A stretch of 46,477 nt of DNA from a bacterium (lineage in GTDB: Bacteria > Pseudomonadota > Alphaproteobacteria > Sphingomonadales > Sphingomonadaceae): assembly GCA_030824575.1 (NCBI GenBank), contig JAVBXL010000043.1, positions 1-46,477 of the forward strand. Direction: 5' to 3'. Positions 9,250 through 18,289 of the stretch are shown here, piece after piece. How positions within the stretch are numbered: position 1 is the stretch's first letter; every line of letters starts with the position of its first letter. The notes under the pieces are model-generated. The model was not told the DNA's origin. It saw only the letters and a list, made by a program, of their open reading frames with translations, and made no database searches. Both the position numbers and the translations under genes were made by a program.

Positions 9250-10310
9250 CAGTCGGCCGCCTTGCCGGAACCGTCCTTAGCCCGCTGGTCGGGTTTGTCG
9301 CCGGGCAACCGCACCTTCACCCCGTCGGTCAGCTTGACCACGCCTTCGGTCACGACCTTCTGCCCCGCCTTGAGCCCGCCCAATATCTCGACCCGGCCAT
9401 CCTGGCGGATGCCGGTTTCGACTTTGGTCCGCTTCGCCGTGCGATCCTCGATCACGAAGACGAAGCGATCGTCGCCATCGCCGACCAGCGCCAATTCCGG
9501 CACCGACAGGGACTGGCGCTGGCGCGCGAGCACGCTGACGGTCAGCAACATGCCGGGTTTCAGCGCCTTGTCGGGATTGGGCAGGATCGCGCGCACCCGC
9601 ACCGCGCGGGTGGCCGGGTCGATGACGGGATCGATGGTGGCGATCGTGCCGGTGAACGGCCGGTCGGGCCAGGCGGCCGACACCGCCTTGATCGTCATGC
9701 CTTCGCGGATCATCGCCAGCCGGGTTTCGGGGATGGTGAAGTCCAGCTTGATGCGGCTGATGTCGCTGACCGTGGCGATCGCGGTGCCGGCCGTCACGAT
9801 GGCGCCGGGCGAGACGGTGCGCAGGGACACCCAGCCGGAAAAGGGCGCGCGGATCACCCGGTCGCCGATCGAGGCGCGGGCGAGTTGTGCATTGGCGCGG
9901 GCAGAGTTAGCGAGCGCGACCTGTTGCTCCAGCGTCGCGCCGGTGGCGAAGCCCCTGCTCTTGAGCGCCTGGATACGCTGGAGTTGCTGGGTCGCCTGCA
10001 ACGCGGTGGCCTCGGCCGACGCGAGTTCGGCCTGTTCCTGCCCCACCGCCAGCCGGGCGATCACCTGCCCCTTGGCCACATAGCCGCCGTCGGAGAAATT
10101 CAGCGCCTCGATCCGTTCGGTCACCGGCGCGGACAGCACCACCTGTTCATTGGCGAGGGCCGTGCCGACCGCTTCCAGATTGTCGGTAAAAGCGGCAGGC
10201 GCAATGGGCTGCACCTCCACCAAGGGAACGGCGCGGGGCTTTTTTTCCTGTTCTCCACCGCAGGCGGCGAGGGACAGGGCAAGCATCAGGACGGGAAGAA
10301 TGGGACGCAT
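9249..10310 (-). CDS. RND efflux periplasmic adaptor (lipoprotein)
   Basis: A 353-residue membrane-fusion protein. The N-terminus is a lipoprotein signal (MLALSLAACGG) with the lipidated Cys at about residue 17. It is followed by a beta-barrel/lipoyl half (VEVQPIAP...VVLSAPVTERI), a helical hairpin (residues ~90-135, rich in Ala/Gln/Glu), and the second lipoyl half (RAPFSGWVSLRTVSPGAIV). The start at 10310 is set by the lipobox; the frame runs open to 10436 upstream without similarity. It bridges the downstream pump (one-base overlap) to an outer-membrane channel not encoded here. Confidence 0.93.
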   Translation of the reverse strand: MRPILPVLMLALSLAACGGEQEKKPRAVPLVEVQPIAPAAFTDNLEAVGTALANEQVVLSAPVTERIEALNFSDGGYVAKGQVIARLAVGQEQAELASAEATALQATQQLQRIQALKSRGFATGATLEQQVALANSARANAQLARASIGDRVIRAPFSGWVSLRTVSPGAIVTAGTAIATVSDISRIKLDFTIPETRLAMIREGMTIKAVSAAWPDRPFTGTIATIDPVIDPATRAVRVRAILPNPDKALKPGMLLTVSVLARQRQSLSVPELALVGDGDDRFVFVIEDRTAKRTKVETGIRQDGRVEILGGLKAGQKVVTEGVVKLTDGVKVRLPGDKPDQRAKDGSGKAAD

Positions 10311-10398
10311 GATGAAGGGGTAACGAGCCTTTTCTGGCGGGACAATCGGGCTTGGGTCGCACCTTATGACGGTAGGGTTGGGAACGAACATACGTCCA

Positions 10399-11136
10399 TT
10401 ATCCACCAAGCCGGGCGTGGAGGAGAAATTCGACATTGCCCTGTGGGCCGGTAATCGGGCTTTGCGTCAGGCCCGCGACGGTCCAGCCCTGCGACACGAC
10501 CCAGTCCTGCACTTCGGCACAAACGCGCTGGTGGACGAGGGTATCCCGCACCACGCCATTCTTGCCCACTTCTTCCCGCCGCGCCTCGAACTGCGGTTTG
10601 ATGAGCGCGATCATCTGCGCGTCGGGTTTGGCGAAGCTGATGGGCTTTTCCAGCACTTTGGCGAGGCTGATGAAGCTGGCGTCGCAGACGATGATATCCA
10701 CCTGTTCGGGAACATGCGCGTCGGTCAGGATGCGGGCGCTGGTTTGTTCATGGACGATGACGCGATCGTCGGAGCGGATTTTCCAGGCGAGTTGGTTGGT
10801 GCCGCTGTCGACCGCATAGACCTTCTCCGCGCCCCTGGTCAGCAACACGTCGGTAAAGCCGCCGGTCGAGGAGCCGACGTCGATGGCGACGAAGCCGGTG
10901 ACGTCGATCGCAAATTCTTCGAGCGCATGGGCCAGCTTGATGCCGCCGCGCGATACCCAGGGATGGTCGCGGCCGCGCACGTCCAGTTCCGTGCCTTCGA
11001 GCACCTGCTGGCCCGCCTTCTCGACCTTCCTGTCGCCCAGGAAGACGAGCCCGGCGAGGATCAGCGCCTGCGCGCGGGCGCGGCTTTCGGCCAAGCCGCT
11101 GTCTACGAGCAACTGGTCGGCACGGATTTTGGCCAT
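10399..11136 (-). CDS. tlyA: TlyA family rRNA (cytidine-2'-O)-methyltransferase
   Basis: A 245-residue protein with an N-terminal S4 domain (residues ~1-60, IRADQLLVDSGLAESRARAQ) and an FtsJ-like SAM-dependent methyltransferase domain. The SAM loop is AIDVGSSTGGFTD. Known TlyA enzymes methylate 16S and/or 23S rRNA and affect capreomycin sensitivity; older annotations call them hemolysins. Its ATG overlaps the stop of the thiol reductase gene by one base, so it is the second gene of that transcript. The stop is 88 bases from the adaptor start. Confidence 0.93.
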   Translation of the reverse strand: MAKIRADQLLVDSGLAESRARAQALILAGLVFLGDRKVEKAGQQVLEGTELDVRGRDHPWVSRGGIKLAHALEEFAIDVTGFVAIDVGSSTGGFTDVLLTRGAEKVYAVDSGTNQLAWKIRSDDRVIVHEQTSARILTDAHVPEQVDIIVCDASFISLAKVLEKPISFAKPDAQMIALIKPQFEARREEVGKNGVVRDTLVHQRVCAEVQDWVVSQGWTVAGLTQSPITGPQGNVEFLLHARLGG

Positions 11137-13163
11137 CAGCGCACCAATACGGCAAGGGTGGCGGGGGTCAGGAGTTGCGGCAGGGTCTGCGCGTCCTTGC
11201 CCGGCGCGTAGAAGAGGTAGAGGGGGACGCCAGACCGGCCCTGCGCTTCGAGGAAGCGGGTGATGGCGGGATCGGCATTGGTCCAGTCGCCGACCATGAC
11301 GGTGACGCCGCCTTTATCGAAGGCGGCGCGGGTTTCGGCGCGGTCGATGGCGGCGGCCTCGTTCGCCTTGCAGGTCAGGCACCAGTCGGCGGTGAAATAG
11401 AGGAAGACCGGCTTGTTCGCGGCGCGCAGTTCGGCGAGTTTTGCGACATCGAAATGGACAGTTGAATCGTCTTTTTCGATCGCCGCGGGCGCTCTGGTCG
11501 GCAGGGCGTAAACGGCCCCTGCCAGCAGGGCGAGGCCCGCGAGCGCCGCGATCCAGCCGCCGCCCTTGCCCAGCCGCTGGCGACCGCCCAGCCACCAGAG
11601 GATGAGCGCCAGCAACAGCGCCGCAGCCAGGCCGATCGTCATGCCAGACACGCCGCGTTGCTGACCCAGCAGCCAGGCGAGGCCGAGCGCGGTCAGGAAC
11701 ATCGGGATGGCGAGGATCTTCTGGAAACGCCCCATCCAGCCGCCGGGCTTAGGCAATCGTTTGCGAAGCGCCGGGACGTAAGCAAGTAATAGGAACGGCA
11801 GTGCCAGCCCCAACCCCAATCCGGCGAAGACCGCCAGCGCAGCCGCCAGGGGCAGCAGCAGCGCCGCGCCCATGGCAGCGGCCATGAACGGCCCGGTGCA
11901 AGGCGTCGCGACGAAAGCGACCAGCGCCCCGGTCCAGAAGGAACCAGCGACGCCGCCCTTCCCCGCCAGGCCTTCGCCGCCGCCATAGGCGCTGAGGTCG
12001 AACAGGCCGGCGAGGTTGAAGGCGATGCCGGTGACCAGCAGCAGCAGCGCCAGGATGATGCGCGGGTCTTGAAGCTGGAACGCCCAGCCGACGGCCCCGC
12101 CTGCCGCGCGCAGCACCAACAGCGCGCCGCCCAAGGCTAGGCAGGTGACGATCACGCCCAGCGTATAGGCCAACGCCTCCCGCCGCACGGTGCGTTCGTC
12201 GCCGCCGGCCTTCGCCAGTTTCATGGCCTTGAGGCCCAGGATCGGGAAAACGCAGGGCATGATGTTGAGCAGCAGGCCGCCCAGCAGCGCGCCGCCCAGC
12301 GCGGCGAAAATGGCGCTCCACTGGCCGCCGTCCGATGCGCCCGCGACCGCGCCGGGTTTCGCCGTCAGCAGGAAGCCGACATGGTCGCCGGTCCGTAGCA
12401 CCGCCTGCACCGTACCGCCCTTGCCGCCCTCGGCTGCGTCCGTTTCGATCCGCAGCGTATCGCCCTCGCGCGTCACCGTCTGGGGCGCGGCATAGCGGGC
12501 CAGCCCCTCGGCCAGCGGGAAGAGGTGGATGTCGCGCGCCTGCGCGCTGGCCGGGAATGGCACCGACAGGCGCAGCTTGCCGTCCTTGACCGCATAGGTC
12601 GCTTCCGATCCCAGCGGCCGGGGCAGATGGGTGCGCCAGGCGTCGAAGCGCGTCCGATCGGCCGCCGACACGGTGCCGTCGCCCACGACCAGGTCCAGCG
12701 TCAGATCGCCGCTTTCGGGTACGCATACCTTGTCGGTGCAGGCCAGCCATTGCGCCTTCGCCCGCACGGCCAGGCGCGTGCCAGGCGCGATGCCGGGCGC
12801 GACTTTGAGCGTCGCCAGCACGCCGTAAGGCCCTTCATACACATGGTTCATCAGGCCCGAGATCAGCAGCGTTTCGGGCACGGGATAGCGCAGCGGTCCG
12901 ACGCTGACGCCCTTGGGCAGGGTCCAGTCCACCGTCATGCCAAGGCCAGCATCGCCGGGGTTTTCCCAATAACCGTGCCATCCGCTTTCGGGGATCATGG
13001 CGAAGGCGATGGTCGTGCCCTCGCCCGGCCGGGGCACGCGGCTTTCCGCGACCAGTTGCGCAGCGATATGGGCCGCGCCACCGCCGAACGCACTTTGCGC
13101 CTGCGCAGGGGAAAGAGCGGCCAGCCATGCCAGCGTCATCAATATGACTTGAAAAATCCGCAT
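11136..13163 (-). CDS. DsbD/ScsB-type protein-disulfide reductase
   Basis: A 675-residue thiol-electron conduit across the inner membrane. Order of parts: signal peptide ending near AQAQ (residue ~23); periplasmic DsbD-alpha-like domain with a Cys pair (WLACTDKVC); eight or so membrane helices with the buried Cys pair in NIMPCVFP and VATPCTGPF; and a C-terminal periplasmic thioredoxin domain with DWCLTCK. This matches the long ScsB/DsbD family of alphaproteobacteria, which pass reductant from cytoplasmic thioredoxin to periplasmic partners. The dedicated partner is unknown. It is the first gene of a pair with tlyA. Confidence 0.9.
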   Translation of the reverse strand: MRIFQVILMTLAWLAALSPAQAQSAFGGGAAHIAAQLVAESRVPRPGEGTTIAFAMIPESGWHGYWENPGDAGLGMTVDWTLPKGVSVGPLRYPVPETLLISGLMNHVYEGPYGVLATLKVAPGIAPGTRLAVRAKAQWLACTDKVCVPESGDLTLDLVVGDGTVSAADRTRFDAWRTHLPRPLGSEATYAVKDGKLRLSVPFPASAQARDIHLFPLAEGLARYAAPQTVTREGDTLRIETDAAEGGKGGTVQAVLRTGDHVGFLLTAKPGAVAGASDGGQWSAIFAALGGALLGGLLLNIMPCVFPILGLKAMKLAKAGGDERTVRREALAYTLGVIVTCLALGGALLVLRAAGGAVGWAFQLQDPRIILALLLLVTGIAFNLAGLFDLSAYGGGEGLAGKGGVAGSFWTGALVAFVATPCTGPFMAAAMGAALLLPLAAALAVFAGLGLGLALPFLLLAYVPALRKRLPKPGGWMGRFQKILAIPMFLTALGLAWLLGQQRGVSGMTIGLAAALLLALILWWLGGRQRLGKGGGWIAALAGLALLAGAVYALPTRAPAAIEKDDSTVHFDVAKLAELRAANKPVFLYFTADWCLTCKANEAAAIDRAETRAAFDKGGVTVMVGDWTNADPAITRFLEAQGRSGVPLYLFYAPGKDAQTLPQLLTPATLAVLVR

Positions 13164-13239
13164 CGGGCCTCTGGTCTGGTGGATGTCAGCGGGCTAGGTC
13201 CGGGGGCGTTCGCCGTCAAGGCTGGAGAAGGTACAGTTG

Positions 13240-14901
13240 ATGTTGAAGAGAGTCGCCGCCGCCCTTTTGCTTGCCACCGCGATGCCGCTGGCCGCGCAGC
13301 AGCCCGCCCCCGCGCCGGCCGCCGCGCCTTCAACGCCGCCAAAGCTGATCGTCGCCATCAGCGTGGATCAATTCTCCGCCGACCTGTTCAGCGAATATCG
13401 CCAATATTATAGCGGCGGCCTGAAGCGGCTGACGAGCGAGGGCGCGGTCTTTCCGCGCGGCTATCAGAGCCATGCCGCGACCGAAACCTGCCCCGGCCAT
13501 TCGACCATCCTGACCGGCAGCCGCCCGTCGCGCACCGGCATCATCGCCAACAACTGGTTCGACCTTAGCACCGCGCGCGCGGACAAGACTATCTATTGCG
13601 CCGAGGATGAGAGCCAGCCGGGCAGCAGCAGCGACAAATATGATGCGTCGCCGATGCACCTGAAGGTGCCGACGCTGGGCGGCCGAATGAAGATCGCCAA
13701 CCCCGCTACCCGCGTCGTGTCGGTCGCAGGCAAGGATCGTGCGGCGATCATGATGGGCGGCGCGACCGCCGACCATGTGTGGTGGCTGGGCGGACCGCAG
13801 GGCTATGTCAGCTATAAGGGGATTGCCACCCCGCCGCTGGTCGCCAAGGTCAACGCAGCGATGGCGCAGCGGCTGGCCCAGCCCAATCCGGGCTTCGACC
13901 TGCCCGCCCAGTGCGCGTCGAAGGATTTCGCGGTGCAGGCGGGCGACAGGACCGTCGGCACCGGCCGCTTCGCGCGCGCCGCTGGCGACTATAAGGCGTT
14001 CCGCATCTCACCGGAGCAGGACGCGATGACGCTGGCCTTCGCTGCCGCCGCAATCGAAAATATGGCGCTGGGCAAGCAGGCGCAGACCGACATCATCTCG
14101 ATCGGCCTGTCCGCGACCGACTATATCGGCCACACATACGGCACCGAAGGCACGGAAAGCTGTATCCAGGTCGACCGGCTCGATCAGGAACTGGGCGCCT
14201 TCTTCGATCGGCTCGATAAGGACGGCATCGATTATGTCGTCGTGCTGACCGCCGACCATGGCGGCCATGACCTGCCCGAACGCCATCGGTTGAACGCCAT
14301 GCCGATGGAACAGCGCGTCGACATGGCGCTGACGCCCAAGGCGCTCAATACCGCCATCGCAGACAAGGCGGGCCTGCCGGGCAAGAAGGTGCTGTGGGGC
14401 GACGGGCCTTCTGGCGACCTCTATTTCGACAAGGGGCTGACCGCGCCTCAGCGCGCGCGCGTGGAGGCCGAAGCGCTGAAACTGCTGCGCGCGCATCCGC
14501 AGGTGGAGACGGTGTTCACCAAGGCGCAGATCGCCGCCACCCCCTCCCCATCCGGCCCGCCCGAAAGCTGGAGCCTGATCCAGGAGGCGCGCGCCAGCTT
14601 CTATGCCGAGCGGTCGGGCGACCTGCTGCTGCTTTTGAAGCCGCGCGTCATGTCGATCCCGGAGCAGGCGACGATGGGATCGGTCGCGACCCATGGGTCG
14701 CCCTGGGACACGGATCGCCGCGTGCCGATCCTGTTCTGGCGCAAAGGAATGCAGCATTTCGAGCAGCCGCTGGGCGTGGAGACGGTGGATATCATGCCGT
14801 CGTTGGCGGCGCTGATCGGGCTGCCGGTGGCGAAGAGCGAGATCGATGGCCGGTGTCTGGATCTGGTGGCAGGCGACGGGGATAGCTGCGCGGGGCGATA
14901 A
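13240..14901 (+). CDS. phoK: Alkaline phosphatase, PhoK type (PafA-like superfamily)
   Basis: A 553-residue secreted phosphomonoesterase closely resembling the PhoK/SPAP enzymes of Sphingomonas. A signal peptide (residues 1-~19, ending PLAAQ) precedes a Pro/Ala-rich linker. Metal ligands are visible at VDQF (Asp43), SATDYIGH and TADHGGHD. The nucleophilic Thr is likely Thr83, in TETCPGHST, with Asn104 in IIANNWF as the phosphate-contacting residue. Such enzymes use two Zn ions and a Thr in place of the Ser of E. coli PhoA. The ATG at 13240 follows GGAGAAGG; the TTG one codon upstream is less likely. No Pho box was recognised upstream, so phosphate control is only presumed. Confidence 0.93.
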   Translation: MLKRVAAALLLATAMPLAAQQPAPAPAAAPSTPPKLIVAISVDQFSADLFSEYRQYYSGGLKRLTSEGAVFPRGYQSHAATETCPGHSTILTGSRPSRTGIIANNWFDLSTARADKTIYCAEDESQPGSSSDKYDASPMHLKVPTLGGRMKIANPATRVVSVAGKDRAAIMMGGATADHVWWLGGPQGYVSYKGIATPPLVAKVNAAMAQRLAQPNPGFDLPAQCASKDFAVQAGDRTVGTGRFARAAGDYKAFRISPEQDAMTLAFAAAAIENMALGKQAQTDIISIGLSATDYIGHTYGTEGTESCIQVDRLDQELGAFFDRLDKDGIDYVVVLTADHGGHDLPERHRLNAMPMEQRVDMALTPKALNTAIADKAGLPGKKVLWGDGPSGDLYFDKGLTAPQRARVEAEALKLLRAHPQVETVFTKAQIAATPSPSGPPESWSLIQEARASFYAERSGDLLLLLKPRVMSIPEQATMGSVATHGSPWDTDRRVPILFWRKGMQHFEQPLGVETVDIMPSLAALIGLPVAKSEIDGRCLDLVAGDGDSCAGR

Positions 14902-14907
14902 GAAGGC

Positions 14908-14973
14908 CGTTCGCTTCGAGCGTAGTCGAGAAGCGGTGAGCACCGCGTTTCTCGACTACGCTCGAAACGAACG
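14908..14973. repeat. Long inverted repeat between phoK and cysE
   Basis: Two arms of about 30 bases, each reading CGTTCGYTTCGAGCGTAGTCGAGAA inward, are separated by a few bases around the centre. Pairing is almost complete apart from one or two mismatches. It lies in the 80-base gap between convergent genes, so it can act as a bidirectional transcription stop. The TTCGAGCGTAGTCGAGAA arm recurs in my memory of many sphingomonad genomes as a dispersed palindromic repeat, which a genome search could confirm. Confidence 0.85.
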
Positions 14974-14981
14974 GATGTTGG

Positions 14982-15986
14982 CTAAATATTCTCCCCCACT
15001 CCGTCCGTGCTTTCCAGCATGGCATGGACGCGGTGCGGGGCGGACACCTGGGCGCGGCTTGTGACCTCATAATGCGCCTTGGCCTGGCGCACATTGCTGT
15101 CGGCCGGCACGCTGTCGGTCAGCCAGACATTGCCGCCGATGACGGAGCGGCTGCCCACGATGATCCGGCCCAGAACCGTGGCCCCGGCATAGACGACCAC
15201 GTCATCCTCAATGATCGGATGACGCGGCAGCGCCTTTTCCAGCGCGCCCTTCCCATCCGCCGGAAAGCTGCGCGCGCCCAGCGTGACACCCTGATACAGC
15301 CGCACCCGATCGCCCACGATCGCGGTTTCGCCGATGACGACGCCGGTGCCATGGTCGATGAAGAAGGACCGGCCGATGGTCGCGCCGGGATGAATATCGA
15401 TGCCCGTCTTCCCATGCGCGATTTCCGACATGATCCGCGCCACCAGCGGCGCACCGAGTTGATGCAGGCGATGCGCCAGCCGGTGATGGATGATCGCCAG
15501 CATGGAGGGATAGCAGATCAGCACCTCGTCCACGCTGCGCGCGGCAGGATCGCCCAGGAAGGCGGCATCGACATCGGTGTCGAGCAGCACGCGCAAGGTC
15601 GGGAGGCTGTGGGCGAAGGCGGCGATGATGCGCGCCGCTTCGCGATCGACTGCCTCCGCCGGCTCGCCTTTCAGCGCATAGATGAGTTCCAGCCGGATTT
15701 GCCCATAGAGGCGGCTGAGCACCGTCTGCAGCGTTTCGGCGACATAGGCGTCCTCATTATGCAGGCGCACGAAGCTGGGGCCGAGGCGCAGCGGGAACAG
15801 CGCGCCGCATAGCGATTGCATGATCTTGGTCAGATTGTCGCGCGACGGGAAACCTTCCGCGCCATATTCGGCATGGTGCTGCTGCGCCTGCCGCCAGCGA
15901 CTGCGCGCCGCGCCCAGTTCCGCCGTCAGCGCCGCTATGTCCCAATAGCCCTCGACGATTCCGTCATCGTCCTGTCCGTCTGCCAT
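14982..15986 (-). CDS. cysE: Serine O-acetyltransferase (EpsC/CysE type)
   Basis: A 334-residue enzyme making O-acetylserine from serine and acetyl-CoA, the entry to cysteine synthesis. The N-terminal ~180 residues are helical, and the C-terminal part is a left-handed beta helix of hexapeptide repeats. Active-site Asp/His residues are in TGIDIHPGA and the next His in IDHGTGVVIGE. The long N-terminal part and the EpsC-like architecture distinguish it from the ~270-residue E. coli CysE. The ATG at 15986 follows GAGGCGG at good spacing; the open frame to 16037 has no similarity. Confidence 0.9.
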   Translation of the reverse strand: MADGQDDDGIVEGYWDIAALTAELGAARSRWRQAQQHHAEYGAEGFPSRDNLTKIMQSLCGALFPLRLGPSFVRLHNEDAYVAETLQTVLSRLYGQIRLELIYALKGEPAEAVDREAARIIAAFAHSLPTLRVLLDTDVDAAFLGDPAARSVDEVLICYPSMLAIIHHRLAHRLHQLGAPLVARIMSEIAHGKTGIDIHPGATIGRSFFIDHGTGVVIGETAIVGDRVRLYQGVTLGARSFPADGKGALEKALPRHPIIEDDVVVYAGATVLGRIIVGSRSVIGGNVWLTDSVPADSNVRQAKAHYEVTSRAQVSAPHRVHAMLESTDGVGENI

Positions 15987-16078
15987 AATATCCGCCTCAT
16001 GCGCCTGTTGCGGTGGGCATAGCGTGGCGACAGGCACAGCGATAAACGAGTTTTGCTTGGGGTCGGACAGTTTCTCTT

Positions 16079-17422
16079 TTAGCTGCGCGATTCGCTACGA
16101 GCGGCCGACCTTGGCAGATGCAGGCAGATTTCGGCGCGCAGCCCGCCTTCGGGGCGGTTGGCGAGCGTCAGCTGTCCGCCTTCCGCCCGCACCGCTTTTT
16201 CGACGATGGCCAGGCCCAGGCCCAGGCCGCGCGTGTTGCGCTGGCGCGCATCGTCCAGCCGGGCGAAGGGCCGCAATACCTCCTCCAGCCGTTCGCGCGG
16301 GATGCCGGGGCCGTCATCATCGACGCGGATCAATATCTCCGTCCCGACCCGGTCGAGCGAGACGCGGGCGCGATCGCCATAGTGGAGCGCATTTTCGATC
16401 AGGTTGCGCACCGCGCGGCGCAGCGACAAGGCGCGCACCGCCATTTCCAGATGATCGGGGCCATCATAGGCGACGTCGTCACCATGGTCCTGAAAAGCGT
16501 CGACGATGGTGGCGATGGTGACCGCGACATCGGTGCGCACCGCCGGTTCCGGGTCTTTTTCGCCGCCCAGATAGGCCAGCAGCGATTCCAGCATCGCGCC
16601 CATTTCCTCCAGGTCGCCGGCCATCGCCTGCTGGATGTCATCGTCCTTCACCCCTTCCAGCCGCAATTGCAGCCGGGCGAGCGGGGTGCGCAGATCATGG
16701 CCCACCGCCGCCAGCGTTTCGGTACGTTCGTTGATGAGTCGGTGGAGGCGCGACTGCATCGCGTTGAAGGCCGCGATCAGGTTGCGCACGTCGCTGGTCC
16801 CCGCTTCGGGCACCATTACCGCCGATCCCAGGCCGATCCGATGGGTCGCATGGGTCAGGTCGCGCAGCGGGGCAAGCGTCCGGCGGATCAGCAGCCAGCC
16901 GGCGATCAGCAGCGCCAGCACCGGGATCAGCGCCAGTCCCAGCCGCCCCAGGGTGAAGGCCCATTTGCTGCCACTATGGTGCATACCGAAATAGAGCCAG
17001 CTGCGATCGGGCAGTTGCAGCCCGCCATTGATTTCCGAATGGCGATTGGGCGCGGCCAGCCGCAGCCAGAGTCGGGACCGCTCAAGGCTGGGTTCCCAGG
17101 CGATAATCTGCTGGCGCATCCGCTCCAGTTCCGGCGAGAGCGGCGGCGGCGGCGGGGCGGCGGGCGACCAATGGACGTCGTAGCGATCGGTGGTCAATTG
17201 AAGGCCGAGCGCGGGGCGGTCCGCCGGGGGCTGTTCGGTCAGCAACTTGCGGGCGATGACGAGATGTTCGGCCAGCCGCCGCGCTTCATCATCCTGCAAC
17301 GATATCTGGCTGGTGCGCTCGTAGATGAGCGTGCCGACCGCAAATTCCAGCATCACCGTCAGCAGCAGAATCGCGAACAGGCGGCCTACCAGCCCCAGCG
17401 ATCCTCTGAAGTGCCGTCTCAA
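16079..17422 (-). CDS. Sensor histidine kinase, EnvZ-like
   Basis: A 447-residue membrane kinase. Two membrane helices (about residues 10-33 and 157-178) flank a ~120-residue periplasmic sensor with a Pro-rich stretch. A HAMP linker follows (RRTLAPLRDL), then the dimerisation/phosphoacceptor helix with His242 (AAVGHDLRTPLARL). The ATPase domain has the N box (NLIENALHYG), DDDGPGIP and GLGLGLAIV. The start appears to be TTG at 17422, overlapping the regulator stop as TTGA; the first ATG (residue 24) would remove most of helix 1. Its cognate partner is the upstream coupled regulator. The stimulus is unknown. Confidence 0.92.
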   Translation of the reverse strand: MRRHFRGSLGLVGRLFAILLLTVMLEFAVGTLIYERTSQISLQDDEARRLAEHLVIARKLLTEQPPADRPALGLQLTTDRYDVHWSPAAPPPPPLSPELERMRQQIIAWEPSLERSRLWLRLAAPNRHSEINGGLQLPDRSWLYFGMHHSGSKWAFTLGRLGLALIPVLALLIAGWLLIRRTLAPLRDLTHATHRIGLGSAVMVPEAGTSDVRNLIAAFNAMQSRLHRLINERTETLAAVGHDLRTPLARLQLRLEGVKDDDIQQAMAGDLEEMGAMLESLLAYLGGEKDPEPAVRTDVAVTIATIVDAFQDHGDDVAYDGPDHLEMAVRALSLRRAVRNLIENALHYGDRARVSLDRVGTEILIRVDDDGPGIPRERLEEVLRPFARLDDARQRNTRGLGLGLAIVEKAVRAEGGQLTLANRPEGGLRAEICLHLPRSAARSESRS

Positions 17423-18129
17423 GCGCGGCTGACCTCTGCGTTGAACATATAGCCGACACCGCGGACGGTGGTGATCGGTGCGCCCTTTTCGGCAGTGGAC
17501 AATTTCCGGCGCAGGCGACTGACGAGGACGTCGATGCTGCGGTCGCTGCTGTCGCCCATGCGGGTGCGCGACAATTCAATCAACCGTTCGCGGGCGATGA
17601 CGCGCTGCGGATGGCTGAGGAAGGAACCGAGCAGGTCAAATTCCGCCCCGGTCAGTTCGACGATGGCACCGGTGGGAGAGCGTAGTTCGCGCCGGGGGAA
17701 GTTGACGTTCCAGCCGTCGAAATGCGCTTCGCTCTCGCGATGCTCTTCGGGGCCACGCTCCACGCCGACGCGGCGCAGGATGGCGCGGATGCGGGCGATC
17801 AGTTCGCGCGTGCCAAAGGGCTTGGGGAGATAATCGTCCGCGCCCAGTTCAAGGCCCACGATCCGGTCCGTCTCGCTGCCCTTGGCGCTGATGAAGATGA
17901 TGGGAACGTCGCTCTTGCGGCGGATCTGACGGCACAGGTCGATGCCGTTGGTGCCGGGCAGCATGACGTCGAGCACGACAAGATCGACCGGGCCAGCGTC
18001 GAAGGCCACCCACATTTCGGGGCCGGAGGACGCGGGGCGCACCTGATAGCCATGTTCCTGCAACGCCCGCGCGGTAAGCGTGCGCAGTGGCGGATCGTCC
18101 TCGACAAGGATGATCGAAGGGGCGGTCAT
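17419..18129 (-). CDS. OmpR-family response regulator (partner of the adjacent kinase)
   Basis: A 236-residue two-domain regulator. The receiver (1-~120) has the acidic pair Glu10/Asp11, phospho-acceptor Asp54 (VVLDVMLPG), and Lys103 (LPKPF). The C-terminal winged helix (~135-236) contains VELTGAEFDLL, RSIDVLVSRLRRKL and TVRGVGYMF. It is expected to bind direct repeats near target promoters once phosphorylated by the kinase encoded immediately downstream (4-base overlap). The ATG at 18129 is chosen over upstream starts because MTAPSIILVEDD is the usual beginning. The TorF porin gene next upstream might be a target, but this is only positional. Confidence 0.93.
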   Translation of the reverse strand: MTAPSIILVEDDPPLRTLTARALQEHGYQVRPASSGPEMWVAFDAGPVDLVVLDVMLPGTNGIDLCRQIRRKSDVPIIFISAKGSETDRIVGLELGADDYLPKPFGTRELIARIRAILRRVGVERGPEEHRESEAHFDGWNVNFPRRELRSPTGAIVELTGAEFDLLGSFLSHPQRVIARERLIELSRTRMGDSSDRSIDVLVSRLRRKLSTAEKGAPITTVRGVGYMFNAEVSRA

Positions 18130-18252
18130 GAAGGCGTCAGCGCACAAAATTTCATGACCGGGAAATAGGGGGCAGCGGATCGGGGGTCAACCGCGGCGGC
18201 GGCGGGAACGCCCGAAACGCAACTGTAGCAACAATTTGTCACGGCAGGGAGA

Positions 18253-18284
18253 ATGTCCGGGCCTGGCGAACCAGGCCCGGACAT
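18253..18284 (-). terminator. Hairpin terminator after the TorF-like porin gene
   Basis: A perfect 14-bp inverted repeat (ATGTCCGGGCCTGG / CCAGGCCCGGACAT) with a four-base loop lies five bases beyond the porin stop. There is no long U tract, so it may need Rho or may stabilise the 3' end of the message. Confidence 0.7.
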
Positions 18285-18289
18285 GGGGA

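Noticed and set aside
11749..12750. Minus-strand ORF of 333 residues
   Set aside because: Alternative frame within the DsbD/ScsB gene on the same strand, Arg/Gly/Ala-rich with no motif.
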